From MFZZ01 sp964582715 (GTDB lineage Bacteria > Patescibacteriota > Microgenomatia > UBA1406 > GWC2-37-13): a stretch of DNA of 64,000 nt. The stretch spans positions 248,001 through 312,000 of the forward strand of contig CAZOSM010000002.1 of NCBI GenBank assembly GCA_964582715.1, written 5' to 3'. The translations under genes were made by a program, and so were the position numbers. The stretch's first letter is position 1, and each line of letters begins with the position of its first letter. Shown piece by piece: positions 52,842 to 62,646 of the stretch. Below the pieces are notes generated by a model. That model was given only the letters and a program-made list of their open reading frames with translations. It was not told where the DNA came from and ran no database searches.

Positions 52842-53417
52842 ATGGTTAATCGTAAAAATCTCACGATCTACTTTACCGGTTCTCTTACTGCTAAAGAACA
52901 GTATCTTCCAAATTATAAAAAGATCGTAGACCACATTCAGAAACGAGGTAATACAGTAATTGCTGATCAGATTCTAAAACCTACTGAGCATGAAGTGAGT
53001 ATGGGCACACGTGAAGACAGACTTGCATTTCATAATCAGCTTGAAAAATGGATTTACTCTTGTGATGGTGTTGTAGCAGAAACTTCATTCCCAAGTATTA
53101 GTGTGGGTTATGAAATTTCTTTGGCATTACGGGTTGGTAAGCCTGTTCTTATTCTTTATAGCGAAGGTGAGCCACCATCTCTTTTAGCACATCACAAGGA
53201 CGAAAAGCTTTTATGTGAAAAGTATTCAATGCCGCAATTACCTACGCTCCTTGATGATTTTTTGCATTATATTCATAGTAAAAGCGATCTCCGTTTTACG
53301 TTCTTTATTACTCCAAAGATTGCCTCTTACTTAGATGACATTGCAAAACAAAACAAACTTCCTAAATCTGTATATCTTCGCAAACTGATTGAAAAAGATA
53401 TGAATGAAAATCTTTAA
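52842..53417 (+). CDS. Nucleoside-deoxyribosyltransferase-like domain fused to ribbon-helix-helix domain (copy 2)
   Basis: 191 residues. TATAAT (52831-52836) ends five bases before the ATG, so leaderless. Residues 1-140: TIYFTGSLTAKEQYLPNYKK, then DGVVAETSFPSISVGYEISL and GKPVLILYSEGEPP. This is the order of nucleoside 2-deoxyribosyltransferases, and the Glu in GYE that the first copy lacks is kept here. The last 45 residues (FTFFITPKIASYLDDIAKQN, then PKSVYLRKLIEKDM) read as a ribbon-helix-helix domain. A nucleotide-responsive DNA-binding protein is a plausible inference. Overlaps the NhaD stop by four bases. Confidence 0.72.
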   Translation: MVNRKNLTIYFTGSLTAKEQYLPNYKKIVDHIQKRGNTVIADQILKPTEHEVSMGTREDRLAFHNQLEKWIYSCDGVVAETSFPSISVGYEISLALRVGKPVLILYSEGEPPSLLAHHKDEKLLCEKYSMPQLPTLLDDFLHYIHSKSDLRFTFFITPKIASYLDDIAKQNKLPKSVYLRKLIEKDMNENL

Positions 53418-54679
53418 AATATCAAGTACTGCACATACCACACTGCTATCCCGATAATATAACCTACCATTGCAGGAAGTGTAGCAAGCTTTAGGTACTT
53501 TTCGAACGTAAGTTCTTTCACCATACCCATTGCCACAACTCCAGCAGCAGATCCAATAACAAGCATCGAGCCACCTGTTCCAACAGCAAGTGCTAAGAGG
53601 ACCCAAATACTTGTATCTGTTGTTTTAAGTATCTCAATTGCTATTGCTGTCAGGGGCACATTATCTAAAACAGCTGATACAAAACCAAGGCTGGTATTCC
53701 CAATTATCATTCTTGCTGCTGTTGGAGCATCTGTATAAAGGACATGAGAAAGCTGTTCAAGAATTCCCAAATGCTCAAGTGCAGAAACTGCAAGTAAGAT
53801 TCCGATAAAGAACTTTAAAGAAGCAATATCTGTTTTTTTAATAAGTTCCTCAATAGACACTTCAAGATGAGTTTTTCTTTTTGATTTTTGTTTAAAAAAG
53901 TCAATTATAATCCATACTCCTCCAAGCCCAAGCAGCAATCCAAAGTATGGAGGTAAGTTCATAAAGTTCATAATAAGAGGTAATGCAAATGAAGCAAATA
54001 CAGCTGTAATAACAACCTTTTCAGACCGAGATAACTGAGTAATAATTTCATCAGTTGCCGCAAATGGTTTATCGCTAATTTGAGGATACATAAGGGCCAT
54101 AGAACCAAGCAAAATGGCAAGAGAAGGTAAAAATCCTTCACGGATAATCTCAAACGCTGTAAACTTATCTGCAAGCCAGATCATAATGGTAGTTACGTCT
54201 CCAATTGGTGAAAAAGCTCCACCTGCATTTGCTGCAATAACAACAGCTGCAGTCATAAGTAGTAAATTCTTACCTGTAAAAAATCTTCTCGCAATCTGAA
54301 TCATCACAATGGTGGTTGTAAGATTATCAAGCATTGCTGAAAGGAAGAACGTCATAATAGCAAGCGCGAGAAACTGTTTTTTTTCAGAAAATTTAAGTTT
54401 ATATAATAAACCTCTTACCACATCAAAAAACTGATAGTGAACCAGTATCTCGACAAGAGACATGGCAGCTAGTAAGAAGATTACAATACTAAAAATATCG
54501 CCGCCTACCTCAACTAAGGTTTCTTCTATATGAACGTGGTTATATAACGAAGCTAAAATCCACATAATCACACCAACAGACATAGCAATTGCTGATTTAC
54601 TTGTTCCGAGGCGGTGTTCTAATGTAATACCGATGTATCCAAGTATAAATACACCAGAAGCAATGAGAGGTAATAACAT
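53414..54679 (-). CDS. nhaD: NhaD-type Na+/H+ antiporter (paralogue 1)
   Basis: 421 residues, about 11-12 membrane segments. SAMLDNLTTTIVMIQIARRF and ANAGGAFSPIGDVTTIMIWL are the ion-transporter-superfamily/NhaD core motifs, and AVGTGGSMLVIGSAAGVVAM is the second repeat. It exports Na+ (or Li+) in exchange for H+. The neighbour at 54897, transcribed in the opposite direction, is clearly a paralogue with the same motifs in the same order. No Shine-Dalgarno. Confidence 0.88.
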   Translation of the reverse strand: MLLPLIASGVFILGYIGITLEHRLGTSKSAIAMSVGVIMWILASLYNHVHIEETLVEVGGDIFSIVIFLLAAMSLVEILVHYQFFDVVRGLLYKLKFSEKKQFLALAIMTFFLSAMLDNLTTTIVMIQIARRFFTGKNLLLMTAAVVIAANAGGAFSPIGDVTTIMIWLADKFTAFEIIREGFLPSLAILLGSMALMYPQISDKPFAATDEIITQLSRSEKVVITAVFASFALPLIMNFMNLPPYFGLLLGLGGVWIIIDFFKQKSKRKTHLEVSIEELIKKTDIASLKFFIGILLAVSALEHLGILEQLSHVLYTDAPTAARMIIGNTSLGFVSAVLDNVPLTAIAIEILKTTDTSIWVLLALAVGTGGSMLVIGSAAGVVAMGMVKELTFEKYLKLATLPAMVGYIIGIAVWYVQYLIF

Positions 54680-54896
54680 ATGAATATGTTTTTATTGGAA
54701 TTAATAATTTTCTTGATAGTTCAATCATAGTCCTACTTTTTACACATACAAGATGTAACGGTGATGTATCGAAAAATAAAGGAATTTATTGTTTACTTTT
54801 CTTATCCTATTTTTAGGTAAAAATGTTGATTTATGCACCTCAGATACGTATAATTGGCATTTCTTTTTTAAAAATTTATTAGTTTTATACAATCCA

Positions 54897-56171
54897 ATGT
54901 TTCCAATCATTGCCAGCCTCATATTTATCGTGGGGTACATACTTATAACTTTAGAGCACAAACTGCACACTCATAAAGCAGCTGTTGCACTTGCGCTCGC
55001 AAGTATTTTATGGGTAGTTGCATCCTTCTCAGGTGTTGCCCATGACGAATTACACCATCATCTGCTTGAAGCAGGAACTGAAGTATTCAGTATCCTCATC
55101 TTCCTACTTGCTGCTATGACTCTGGTGGAAATTCTTGTTCATTACAACTTCTTTGACTTGATTCGTATACGATTAAGTAAGCTTGGACTTAAAGATAAAC
55201 AACAGTTTATTGTTATTGGGGTACTTACTTTTTCCTTGTCTGCTGTACTTGATAACTTAACTATTACTATCGTTATGATCCAGATTGCAAGAAGGTTTTT
55301 TACAGGAAAGAATCTTCTTATTGCTGCAAGTGGTATTGTAATACTTGCAAATGCCGGAGGTGCATGGTCACCTATTGGAGACGTAACTACCATTATGATC
55401 TGGCTTGCTAAAAAGTTTGATGCAGTACAGATCATTACTCAAGGCTTTCTTCCAAGCGCTGTAATTGGCTTGGTCTCTGGTACATTATTGGTACGCCAGA
55501 TGGAAAATAACACCAAAGACATGAAAGAAGCTGGTGATAGTATTAAACTAACTCGTGGAGAAAAGGCTATTATTGGTGTTACTTTAGCTAGCTTTACTCT
55601 CCCACTTGCTATGCATAGTATTGGTTTGGAACCATATATGGGTTTGCTCCTTGGACTTGGTATTTCTTGGTTACTCATTGAACACATCCGTATCCGTTCA
55701 TCCAAAAATACTCACTTAGAAGCAAATATCGAACACATGCTACAAAAGACAGATATTTCTTCTCTTAAATTTTTTACAGGTATTTTACTTGCTGTATCTG
55801 CCTTAAAAGCAATGGGTATTTTGGAGATGGCTTCTCATTATATTTTTGGAAGTAGTCAGGAGTTTAACAGAGTAGTAATGGCAAATATAATACTGGGACC
55901 ACTTTCTTCTATAGTTGATAATGTTCCATTAACTGCTTTAAGTCTGGATATTATTAGCTTAACTGATCCACATGTATGGGTCTTACTTGCTCTTAGTGTG
56001 GGAACAGGTGGTTCGATGCTCGTTATTGGATCTGTTGCTGGAGTTGTGGCAATGGGTATGGTGAAAGAACTTACGTTCGATAAATATTTAAAATATGCAA
56101 CTATTCCTGCAGCTGTAGGATTTATTGCTGGTATGGCAACCTGGTATGTACAGTACTTAATTATTGGATAA
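54897..56171 (+). CDS. nhaD: NhaD-type Na+/H+ antiporter (paralogue 2)
   Basis: 424 residues from the ATG at 54897, chosen because TATACA (54886-54891) puts the transcription start on it. Same core as paralogue 1: SAVLDNLTITIVMIQIARRF, NAGGAWSPIGDVTTIMIWL, SIVDNVPLTALSLDI and SVGTGGSMLVIGSVAGVVAM. Divergently arranged with paralogue 1 from a 217-base gap. A bidirectional terminator separates it from nhaA. Confidence 0.88.
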   Translation: MFPIIASLIFIVGYILITLEHKLHTHKAAVALALASILWVVASFSGVAHDELHHHLLEAGTEVFSILIFLLAAMTLVEILVHYNFFDLIRIRLSKLGLKDKQQFIVIGVLTFSLSAVLDNLTITIVMIQIARRFFTGKNLLIAASGIVILANAGGAWSPIGDVTTIMIWLAKKFDAVQIITQGFLPSAVIGLVSGTLLVRQMENNTKDMKEAGDSIKLTRGEKAIIGVTLASFTLPLAMHSIGLEPYMGLLLGLGISWLLIEHIRIRSSKNTHLEANIEHMLQKTDISSLKFFTGILLAVSALKAMGILEMASHYIFGSSQEFNRVVMANIILGPLSSIVDNVPLTALSLDIISLTDPHVWVLLALSVGTGGSMLVIGSVAGVVAMGMVKELTFDKYLKYATIPAAVGFIAGMATWYVQYLIIG

Positions 56172-56182
56172 TATTTTCCATG

Positions 56183-56226
56183 AAAAAAGCCCCGCTGATC
56201 GGTTTGTATCCCGACGCGGGGCTTTT
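56183..56226. terminator. Bidirectional intrinsic terminator between nhaD and nhaA
   Basis: GCCCCGC (56189-56195) pairs with GCGGGGC (56216-56222), with an inner TCGG/CCGA stem. Six A residues precede it and four T residues follow. On the minus strand it therefore ends in six T residues, making it a strong terminator for nhaA; on the plus strand it serves the nhaD gene. Confidence 0.92.
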
Positions 56227-56248
56227 CATATTCGGTTGTGTTTACTTC

Positions 56249-57400
56249 TTAATCAGCGCTCGCTAAAAAGGGTTCTGATTGAATTTCTTCAGACCCTATG
56301 TGCTTTGCGCGTTGATTATTCCATCGACTGACTACTATTGTCGCAGGAATACCGACAAAGGTCAGCAAGCCACCCACCACCAGTGAATCCTGCAATGAAC
56401 CAGGAGGAAATGCGCTTGTAGCAATAATCATTGCCACGGTAAACGCGGTGGCCATTGCAGTACCACCAACGAGCAGATCTCCAAAGGTTATTGGAGCTTT
56501 CGTTCGTAGGATCAACTCTCCGAGCTTAATACCCCCAATAAAACCAATTGGTTTACCGATTGCATAGGTAAGAGCCAGCGCAATCGATGCGGTATTAAAG
56601 GCTGCTACACTAACACCTGCAACAGCAAAACCAAAGATGCCCATACTGATCTCGCTTACAGTTCGCATCTTTTTTTCAATGACGTGAACTGTATAGCTAG
56701 GCATCAAAGCAGCCAGCAATACCCAACATAGGCCTTGTTCAAAGTGAGCTTCATGTGTTACATATGACGCCAAAAGAAACAAGGGCACGTACTCTACTAC
56801 ATTGTGACGTTTGAGGTAACGCATAAAAAGAGTACCCAGCACTACCAAGGCCATACCACCGGACAAAAATAGCCAGTCTGTGGAATGGCCCCCTACTCCT
56901 GCAAGCACTGCCACACCGCCTCCATCATCAACAGTTGCAGCAGCAGCAACAAAAATCCTCAGTGGCTTACGAGCCTTTCCCAGTTTCAAACCTAAATTGG
57001 AAAAGGCAATGTCCGTTGCAACAGAGGTTGCAGCAAAAAGGATCGGAGGTATTCCTAGTATGCTTGCCACCACAAAACCCAAACCTGCAGGCACAGCCAT
57101 CCCACCAAGAGCACCAAAAACAGGTAGCCCTGCTTTGGCACCATGTAGGTTCCCACCTTCTCTCATCTCATCTCGTATTTCTACGATAACAATATAGAAG
57201 AATAGTGGCAACGACCAGTAGTGAGCTATAAACGAGGCTGGTCCTTTGATCAGTTGGTATTGCTCATTCAGGTTAAAAACATTTACCGCAGCAAATGCTA
57301 CCACCGTCATCAGCATCAAAAACACGCTGTTTTCTACTGCAATATCCAATAATGTTGGTGGCGTATAACCTTTGTAGCTCGTAACTTTATGTTCTGACAC
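56249..57400 (-). CDS. nhaA: NhaA-type Na+/H+ antiporter
   Basis: 383 residues with about 12 membrane segments. The ATSVATDIAFSNLGL segment carries the Asp of the assembly site and AAAATVDDGGGVAVLAG the Asp pair that carries Na+/H+ in NhaA (Asp163/Asp164 in Escherichia coli). It starts with GTG behind GAGGAGGAAG, a strong Shine-Dalgarno. The gene is visibly richer in G and C than its neighbours (27 of 60 bases at 57001-57060 by hand count, against 20 of 60 at 37621-37680), with a structured leader and its own terminator, so it may be a later arrival. Confidence 0.9.
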   Translation of the reverse strand: MSEHKVTSYKGYTPPTLLDIAVENSVFLMLMTVVAFAAVNVFNLNEQYQLIKGPASFIAHYWSLPLFFYIVIVEIRDEMREGGNLHGAKAGLPVFGALGGMAVPAGLGFVVASILGIPPILFAATSVATDIAFSNLGLKLGKARKPLRIFVAAAATVDDGGGVAVLAGVGGHSTDWLFLSGGMALVVLGTLFMRYLKRHNVVEYVPLFLLASYVTHEAHFEQGLCWVLLAALMPSYTVHVIEKKMRTVSEISMGIFGFAVAGVSVAAFNTASIALALTYAIGKPIGFIGGIKLGELILRTKAPITFGDLLVGGTAMATAFTVAMIIATSAFPPGSLQDSLVVGGLLTFVGIPATIVVSRWNNQRAKHIGSEEIQSEPFLASAD

Positions 57401-57800
57401 GATCTTCCTCCTCGGAATCTAAAAGAAACGGAATACGAATTCGCCTCACCATGAGGACGCAGAAAAGAATAGATCCTGAATCAAGTTCAGTATGATGTAC
57501 TCGCTTCTGTCTCCTCACGATAAGGCATACAACCGAATATGTTAAAGTACTTGAATATGTCCTTCTATACCTTGCAAAACAGTATATCTAGCATATATTC
57601 ACTCCACATACATAGTTAACATTGAATTTGGAATTCTAAAATACAGATGAATGCTATCTCATCATACGTAAGTAATATGTATGTAGAAGTACTTATTTTA
57701 CAAACTTATAGGCTATTTCACAATATGAACTGATGATGTATCTATTTTTATATAAATGCCTCTTCCATTTTCTTACATTTGCTGATATACTATGGGGCTT
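57401..57800. other. Intergenic region: nhaA leader (minus) and RND operon promoter (plus)
   Basis: No gene. On the minus strand the 100-150 bases before nhaA hold the ribosome binding site and small hairpins (CCTCA-TGG-TGAGG near 57446-57456, CTGAA-CTTGA-TTCAG near 57476-57490). The middle is AT-rich without structure I can name. At the right end TATACT (57786-57791) would start transcription near 57798, just before ATG 57801. Confidence 0.55.
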
Positions 57801-59246
57801 ATGTTGCAAAATATCAAAAAGCGCTTTACAAAAGGAACAAACTTCATAAAGGCTAAAACTCTAACACCTAGAAAAAAGATGACAACATATGCAAGAAAAC
57901 ATCCGTTTATTACCTTATTCTCCCTCCTTGGTTTACTTGTGATACTAATTATCATTAGTAATTTCTTTCAACAACCACCAGCAGAACTAGAAGAAACACA
58001 AGCCGATCCAAAGCAGGTTGAGGTATACCATATTGGAGAAGCTCCAAAGATAACTGTCCAGGCACAGGTAGAAAAATCTGGTGTAGTGACAATTACTGCT
58101 CTCTCCCCTGGTGTCGTACAGCAAATATATGCGGAACCAGGAACAGAGGTAACACAAGGTACAACACTTCTCTCAACTTCGACCAACTACCAAGGTGGTA
58201 ATGCTCTTGCCCTGCAAGCAAGTATTGCAGCAAGACAACTACAAAATATAGATGAGACCTATGATTCTCAAAAAGACCTTATTGCAAAACAAAAAGATCT
58301 TGCAAATAAAACTGAAGAAAATGCAGAAGAATTAAGAGAAATAACCAGAAAGTCACTTGAAGATACAAGAGGATTACTCAGTTTAAACGATGAAATCCTT
58401 GAATCAATAAATAACTCTATCGAGGCTGCTACAACGGATGAAGAAAAAGCAATGCTGCAACAACTGAAAAGTAATTTTCTTGCTGCCAATAATCAACTTC
58501 GTTCATCTTTAAGAAACGCTGAGTACTCTTCTGATGAAGAAGAAACGCCTGCAGAGTTATCAGAACTCGGCAGACAAATAACTATTAAGCAGCTAGAGAT
58601 TCAAGAAAAGGCACTTGATCTAAATCGTGATGTAACTCGCTTGCAGTATCAGGTTGCACAAGTCCAGGCAGCAACGATGGCACCTTCTGCTCCTTTTAAT
58701 GCAATTGTTCAAAGAGTGAACGTAACAATTGGTGAAGCTGTGCAACCTGGGACACCACTTATGGTATTAAGTCAAAAAATTGAAGAAGATCCAATTGTTG
58801 CTATAGCCTATGTACCACAAGAAATTGCACGAAAAGTATCTTATATGGAGCCAAGTATTCTGCAGGTTGGAGACTTTGAATATGAATCGTATCCAAGTTA
58901 TATAACTCAAGATGCAATTAATGGAAGCCTATATGGTGTATATTACCCTATCCCGGATATGTATCATCAGCAGCTTACCAATGATGGGTATATTAGTGTA
59001 GAAATGCCGATTGGTTTTGCAGATACAGGAAGCGCTGTACCATTTATACCAATAGATAGCGTGTACCAAACAGAAAATGAATCATATGTCTACCTTGTAC
59101 AAGACAACAAAGCTGTCAGCCGGCCAATCCGCCTGGGCAATGTCATTGGACGTTTTGTTGAAGTTATAGCTGGGCTTGACTCTGGTGATGTCATTATTCT
59201 AGACAGAAGAGTTGTAGGTGGCGATGAAATTAAAATTGTTGAATAA
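57801..59246 (+). CDS. RND exporter membrane-fusion (adaptor) protein
   Basis: 481 residues from ATG 57801. One membrane anchor (about 34-55) and then an outside part: lipoyl-like half TALSPGVVQQIYAEPGTEVT, a long helical hairpin (about 135-285, rich in Lys/Glu/Gln), the returning lipoyl half APFNAIVQRVNVTIGEAVQP, and a beta-barrel end. This is the HlyD/AcrA order. It would link the RND pump to the cell exterior or wall. The next gene starts six bases downstream. Confidence 0.85.
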   Translation: MLQNIKKRFTKGTNFIKAKTLTPRKKMTTYARKHPFITLFSLLGLLVILIIISNFFQQPPAELEETQADPKQVEVYHIGEAPKITVQAQVEKSGVVTITALSPGVVQQIYAEPGTEVTQGTTLLSTSTNYQGGNALALQASIAARQLQNIDETYDSQKDLIAKQKDLANKTEENAEELREITRKSLEDTRGLLSLNDEILESINNSIEAATTDEEKAMLQQLKSNFLAANNQLRSSLRNAEYSSDEEETPAELSELGRQITIKQLEIQEKALDLNRDVTRLQYQVAQVQAATMAPSAPFNAIVQRVNVTIGEAVQPGTPLMVLSQKIEEDPIVAIAYVPQEIARKVSYMEPSILQVGDFEYESYPSYITQDAINGSLYGVYYPIPDMYHQQLTNDGYISVEMPIGFADTGSAVPFIPIDSVYQTENESYVYLVQDNKAVSRPIRLGNVIGRFVEVIAGLDSGDVIILDRRVVGGDEIKIVE

Positions 59247-59251
59247 CAGAA

Positions 59252-62200
59252 ATGGCTGACGAACTCGCATCTTATCTATCTCGGTTGAAGTTTGATCCAA
59301 AACTTTGGAATAGTATTCAGGCAAAATATCTTACAAACTTTCGTATTGTACTTCTTCTGATTATCTCTATTTTCTTAATAGGAATAGTAAACTTTTTCGA
59401 TATTCCTCGAAGATTAAATCCAGAAGTAGATATCCCCATAATAATGGTTAATACAGTTCTCCCAGGTGCAACCCCAGAAGATATTGAAGCCCTTATCACA
59501 ATTCCTTTAGAAGACAAACTTAAGTCTATTGAGGATATTGATATCATGACATCTACTTCCCAAAACAACTCTTCCAGTATTTTTTTACAATTTCTTTCAA
59601 CAGTTGAAACAGATAAAGCAAGAAATGATGTGCAAGAAGCTGTAGATACTGTAACGGATCTACCAGAAGACGCCACCACCCCTGTCGTACAGGCTTTAGA
59701 CTTTGAAAATGCACCTGTCTGGACCTTTGCCTTAAGTTCAAGTGATGTACCTTCTCTCATGCGCATTTCAAAAAATCTTCAAGATGCAATTGAAGATTTA
59801 CCTCAAGTAAGTACAGTTCAAGTTTCAGGAAGGATTAACCAGGAAATTCAGGTTCTTATGGATCCGGCTAAAGCAAATGAATTCAATATCTCCCCACTTC
59901 AGCTTTCCCAGGCATTACGCTCTTCAGCGTCTTCTTACCCTGCAGGAAGTATTGAAACCAAGGGCACTACCCTTTCTCTCTCCATTGACTCAGAAATCCG
60001 GACAATAGATGATATCCGAAATATCCGCATTACATCGGGTGAAAAGGTTATAACACTCAATGATATTGCTATCGTACAAGAGGCCCCAACCACCAATCAA
60101 TCTCAGACTTTATATGCAGATAGCTCTATTGAAGCACAACCTGCTGTACAATTTTTTGTATATAAAACCTCAAGTGCCGACATTGATGAAGCCAGTGAGG
60201 AAGTAGTTACAGCTGTTGAAGAATATCTCAAGCCTTATGGTGACAGAATCCAGCTCATCAATATTACGAATACAGGAGAACTCATTACAGAACAGTTTGA
60301 TGATTTACTTGCCGAATTTGGCACAACGATTTTACTTATTTTTGCAGTACTGTTGGTTTTTCTTGGGTTGAGACAGGCAATTATAGCTTCATTAACTGTT
60401 CCCTTAACCTTTCTATCAGCAATAGCTATTGCAAATGGTTTTGGACAAAGTTTAAACTTTCTAACTCTCTTTTCCTTCCTTATCGCACTTGGACTTTTGA
60501 TTGACGACACTATTGTTATTGTTTCTGCGATGACCCGATACTATAGTACTGGTAAATTTACCCCTGCGGAAACAGGTATATTGGTATGGCGCGACTTTAT
60601 TGTGCCAATTTGGTCTACAACTATTACCACCATTTGGTCATTTGTCCCCCTGCTTCTGGCAACAGGGATCATTGGTGAGTTCATTAAACCGATCCCGATT
60701 ATTATTACTGCAACAATGCTTTCTTCTACATCAATTGCCGTTCTTATTACCATTCCGCTCATGATGGTTTTCCTCAAGCTTGATTTCCCAAAGCGTGTTC
60801 GTATTCTCCTTTCTGTCCTCAGTATGATTCTGGTAGCAGCACTTGTGTATTTTATTCTTCCAAAGAATATCTATATGCTTCCTGCAACTCTCGTAATTAT
60901 ACTTATTGGAATAATTCTCTATGTAAACCGTGAATTGTATAAAAACCGAATTTCAAAATGGTATAGCTCTCAAAAAATTTTACAAAAATATGTCAATAAA
61001 GGCCGATATATTGTAGATAACGGCGTTGTGAATACAGAAAAACTCAGTTTAGTATATATGGATACCATAGAAAAAGTCCTCGATAACAGTGGTTACCGTC
61101 GCGGGGTTATTGGATTCCTTATTATATTTGCTCTTGTGTCCTATTTACTTGTCCCTTTAGGTTTAGTTAAAAATGAATTTTTCCCTAAAACAGATGAAGA
61201 TACTATGTACATTTCTGTGGATTTAGGAGAAGGAACAGGAATTGTCGAAACGTCTGCTGAAGCCAGAAGATTTCTCAATGAAGTACGATCTATGCCAGAT
61301 ATAGAACGTGTTGTCGCAGAATCGGGTTACAAGTTTAATGCTAATTTTGAACGTGAAAATGATCCTAATGCCCTCCTGTTGACTTTAACATTATTAGAAG
61401 ATCGTGAACAGACATCTATTGAAATAGCAAACAAATTACGAAATACGTTTAAGGATTATAACCGAGGAGAACTCAGTGTGATTGAACTTTCCGGTGGTCC
61501 ACCAGCTGGAGCTGATCTTCAGATCACGTTACTTGGGGATGAGCTTGGAACATTAGATGGATATGCAAACACTATTGTTTCTTATTTAGACAGACAACCA
61601 GGAGTTATTGATCCAGAAAAATCACTTACCTCTGGCACAAGTAAAATTGTATTTATCCCAGATGCAACAAAGCTTGCAGAAACTGGTATTACCCGAGATA
61701 CTCTTTCTTTATGGCTGCGAACTTATGCAAATGGGTTTACTTTAGATTCTATACGATTTGACGAAGAACGGGATGTCAACTTTAGACTCAGTTCTAAAAA
61801 TGTAACTCCAGAAGAACTAAGTGAACTCTATATTCAGTCTCCAGGTGGCAACATTCCTCTGCTCTCGCTGGGGACACTGAAGCTAGATAACAACCCAACT
61901 CGTATTGCTCGTGAAGATACCAAAAGATCTCTTTCTATTTCTGCCAGTGTAGCTCAAGGCTATAATATTACAGAAGTAAATGCTGATCTTGAAGAATTTA
62001 CAAACTCTCTTGATTTACCTGCCGGATATTCCTGGAAAACAGGTGGAGTAAATGAAGAAAATCAACGTTCAGTAAACTCAATTATTCAGGCAATGGGACT
62101 CTCTTTTGTACTAATTCTTGCGACAATGATTATTGAGTTTGGATCCTATCGCCAGGCGGCAATCGTGATGCTTTCTATTCCACTTGCTATTTCTGGGGTA

Positions 62201-62554
62201 TTTTATATCTTTGGCCTTACCGGTACTCCTCTTTCTTTTCCAGCACTTATTGGTATCCTGGCACTATTTGGAATAGTTGTTACGAATGCGATTGTTGTGG
62301 TAGAGAAAATTAACAGCAATAGAAAAGATGGCATGGGCTTAAAACAGTCTATTGTAGATGCATCAGGCAGCCGTTTAGAGCCAGTGCTTCTTACTTCACT
62401 AACTACAATCTTTGGACTGTTACCAATTACTCTTTCTGACCCATTATGGCGTGGATTAGGAGGAGCTATTATTGCAGGACTCTTTTTCTCTGGAATGATT
62501 AAACTCTTCTTCGTGCCTGTTATTTACTACAACTGGTATAAAGATTCAAAATAA
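59252..62554 (+). CDS. RND-family efflux transporter
   Basis: 1100 residues, AcrB/MMPL-like. One membrane segment (about 30-50), a large loop, a bundle of segments around 355-530, another loop, and a final bundle around 960-1095. LIALGLLIDDTIVIVSAM supplies the two Asp residues of the proton relay. RLNPEVDIPIIMVNTVLPGA and GATPEDIEALITIPLEDKL are typical porter-domain starts. It would drive substrate export with the proton gradient. An outer-membrane partner is not encoded nearby. Confidence 0.92.
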   Translation: MADELASYLSRLKFDPKLWNSIQAKYLTNFRIVLLLIISIFLIGIVNFFDIPRRLNPEVDIPIIMVNTVLPGATPEDIEALITIPLEDKLKSIEDIDIMTSTSQNNSSSIFLQFLSTVETDKARNDVQEAVDTVTDLPEDATTPVVQALDFENAPVWTFALSSSDVPSLMRISKNLQDAIEDLPQVSTVQVSGRINQEIQVLMDPAKANEFNISPLQLSQALRSSASSYPAGSIETKGTTLSLSIDSEIRTIDDIRNIRITSGEKVITLNDIAIVQEAPTTNQSQTLYADSSIEAQPAVQFFVYKTSSADIDEASEEVVTAVEEYLKPYGDRIQLINITNTGELITEQFDDLLAEFGTTILLIFAVLLVFLGLRQAIIASLTVPLTFLSAIAIANGFGQSLNFLTLFSFLIALGLLIDDTIVIVSAMTRYYSTGKFTPAETGILVWRDFIVPIWSTTITTIWSFVPLLLATGIIGEFIKPIPIIITATMLSSTSIAVLITIPLMMVFLKLDFPKRVRILLSVLSMILVAALVYFILPKNIYMLPATLVIILIGIILYVNRELYKNRISKWYSSQKILQKYVNKGRYIVDNGVVNTEKLSLVYMDTIEKVLDNSGYRRGVIGFLIIFALVSYLLVPLGLVKNEFFPKTDEDTMYISVDLGEGTGIVETSAEARRFLNEVRSMPDIERVVAESGYKFNANFERENDPNALLLTLTLLEDREQTSIEIANKLRNTFKDYNRGELSVIELSGGPPAGADLQITLLGDELGTLDGYANTIVSYLDRQPGVIDPEKSLTSGTSKIVFIPDATKLAETGITRDTLSLWLRTYANGFTLDSIRFDEERDVNFRLSSKNVTPEELSELYIQSPGGNIPLLSLGTLKLDNNPTRIAREDTKRSLSISASVAQGYNITEVNADLEEFTNSLDLPAGYSWKTGGVNEENQRSVNSIIQAMGLSFVLILATMIIEFGSYRQAAIVMLSIPLAISGVFYIFGLTGTPLSFPALIGILALFGIVVTNAIVVVEKINSNRKDGMGLKQSIVDASGSRLEPVLLTSLTTIFGLLPITLSDPLWRGLGGAIIAGLFFSGMIKLFFVPVIYYNWYKDSK

Positions 62555-62574
62555 TCCATCCTCAACCCTCTCAT

Positions 62575-62603
62575 TTGCAATTTATTTACTATAAGGCTAT
62601 AAT
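62575..62603 (+). promoter_or_regulatory. Promoter of the 62647 gene
   Basis: TTGCAA (62575-62580), 17 bases, TATAAT (62598-62603), start near 62610, a leader of about 37 bases ending in AAAGGAGG before the ATG. Confidence 0.75.
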
Positions 62604-62646
62604 ACGGCAGGTTTTGGGCTTATTGTTCTACTAAAGGAGGTAGATC

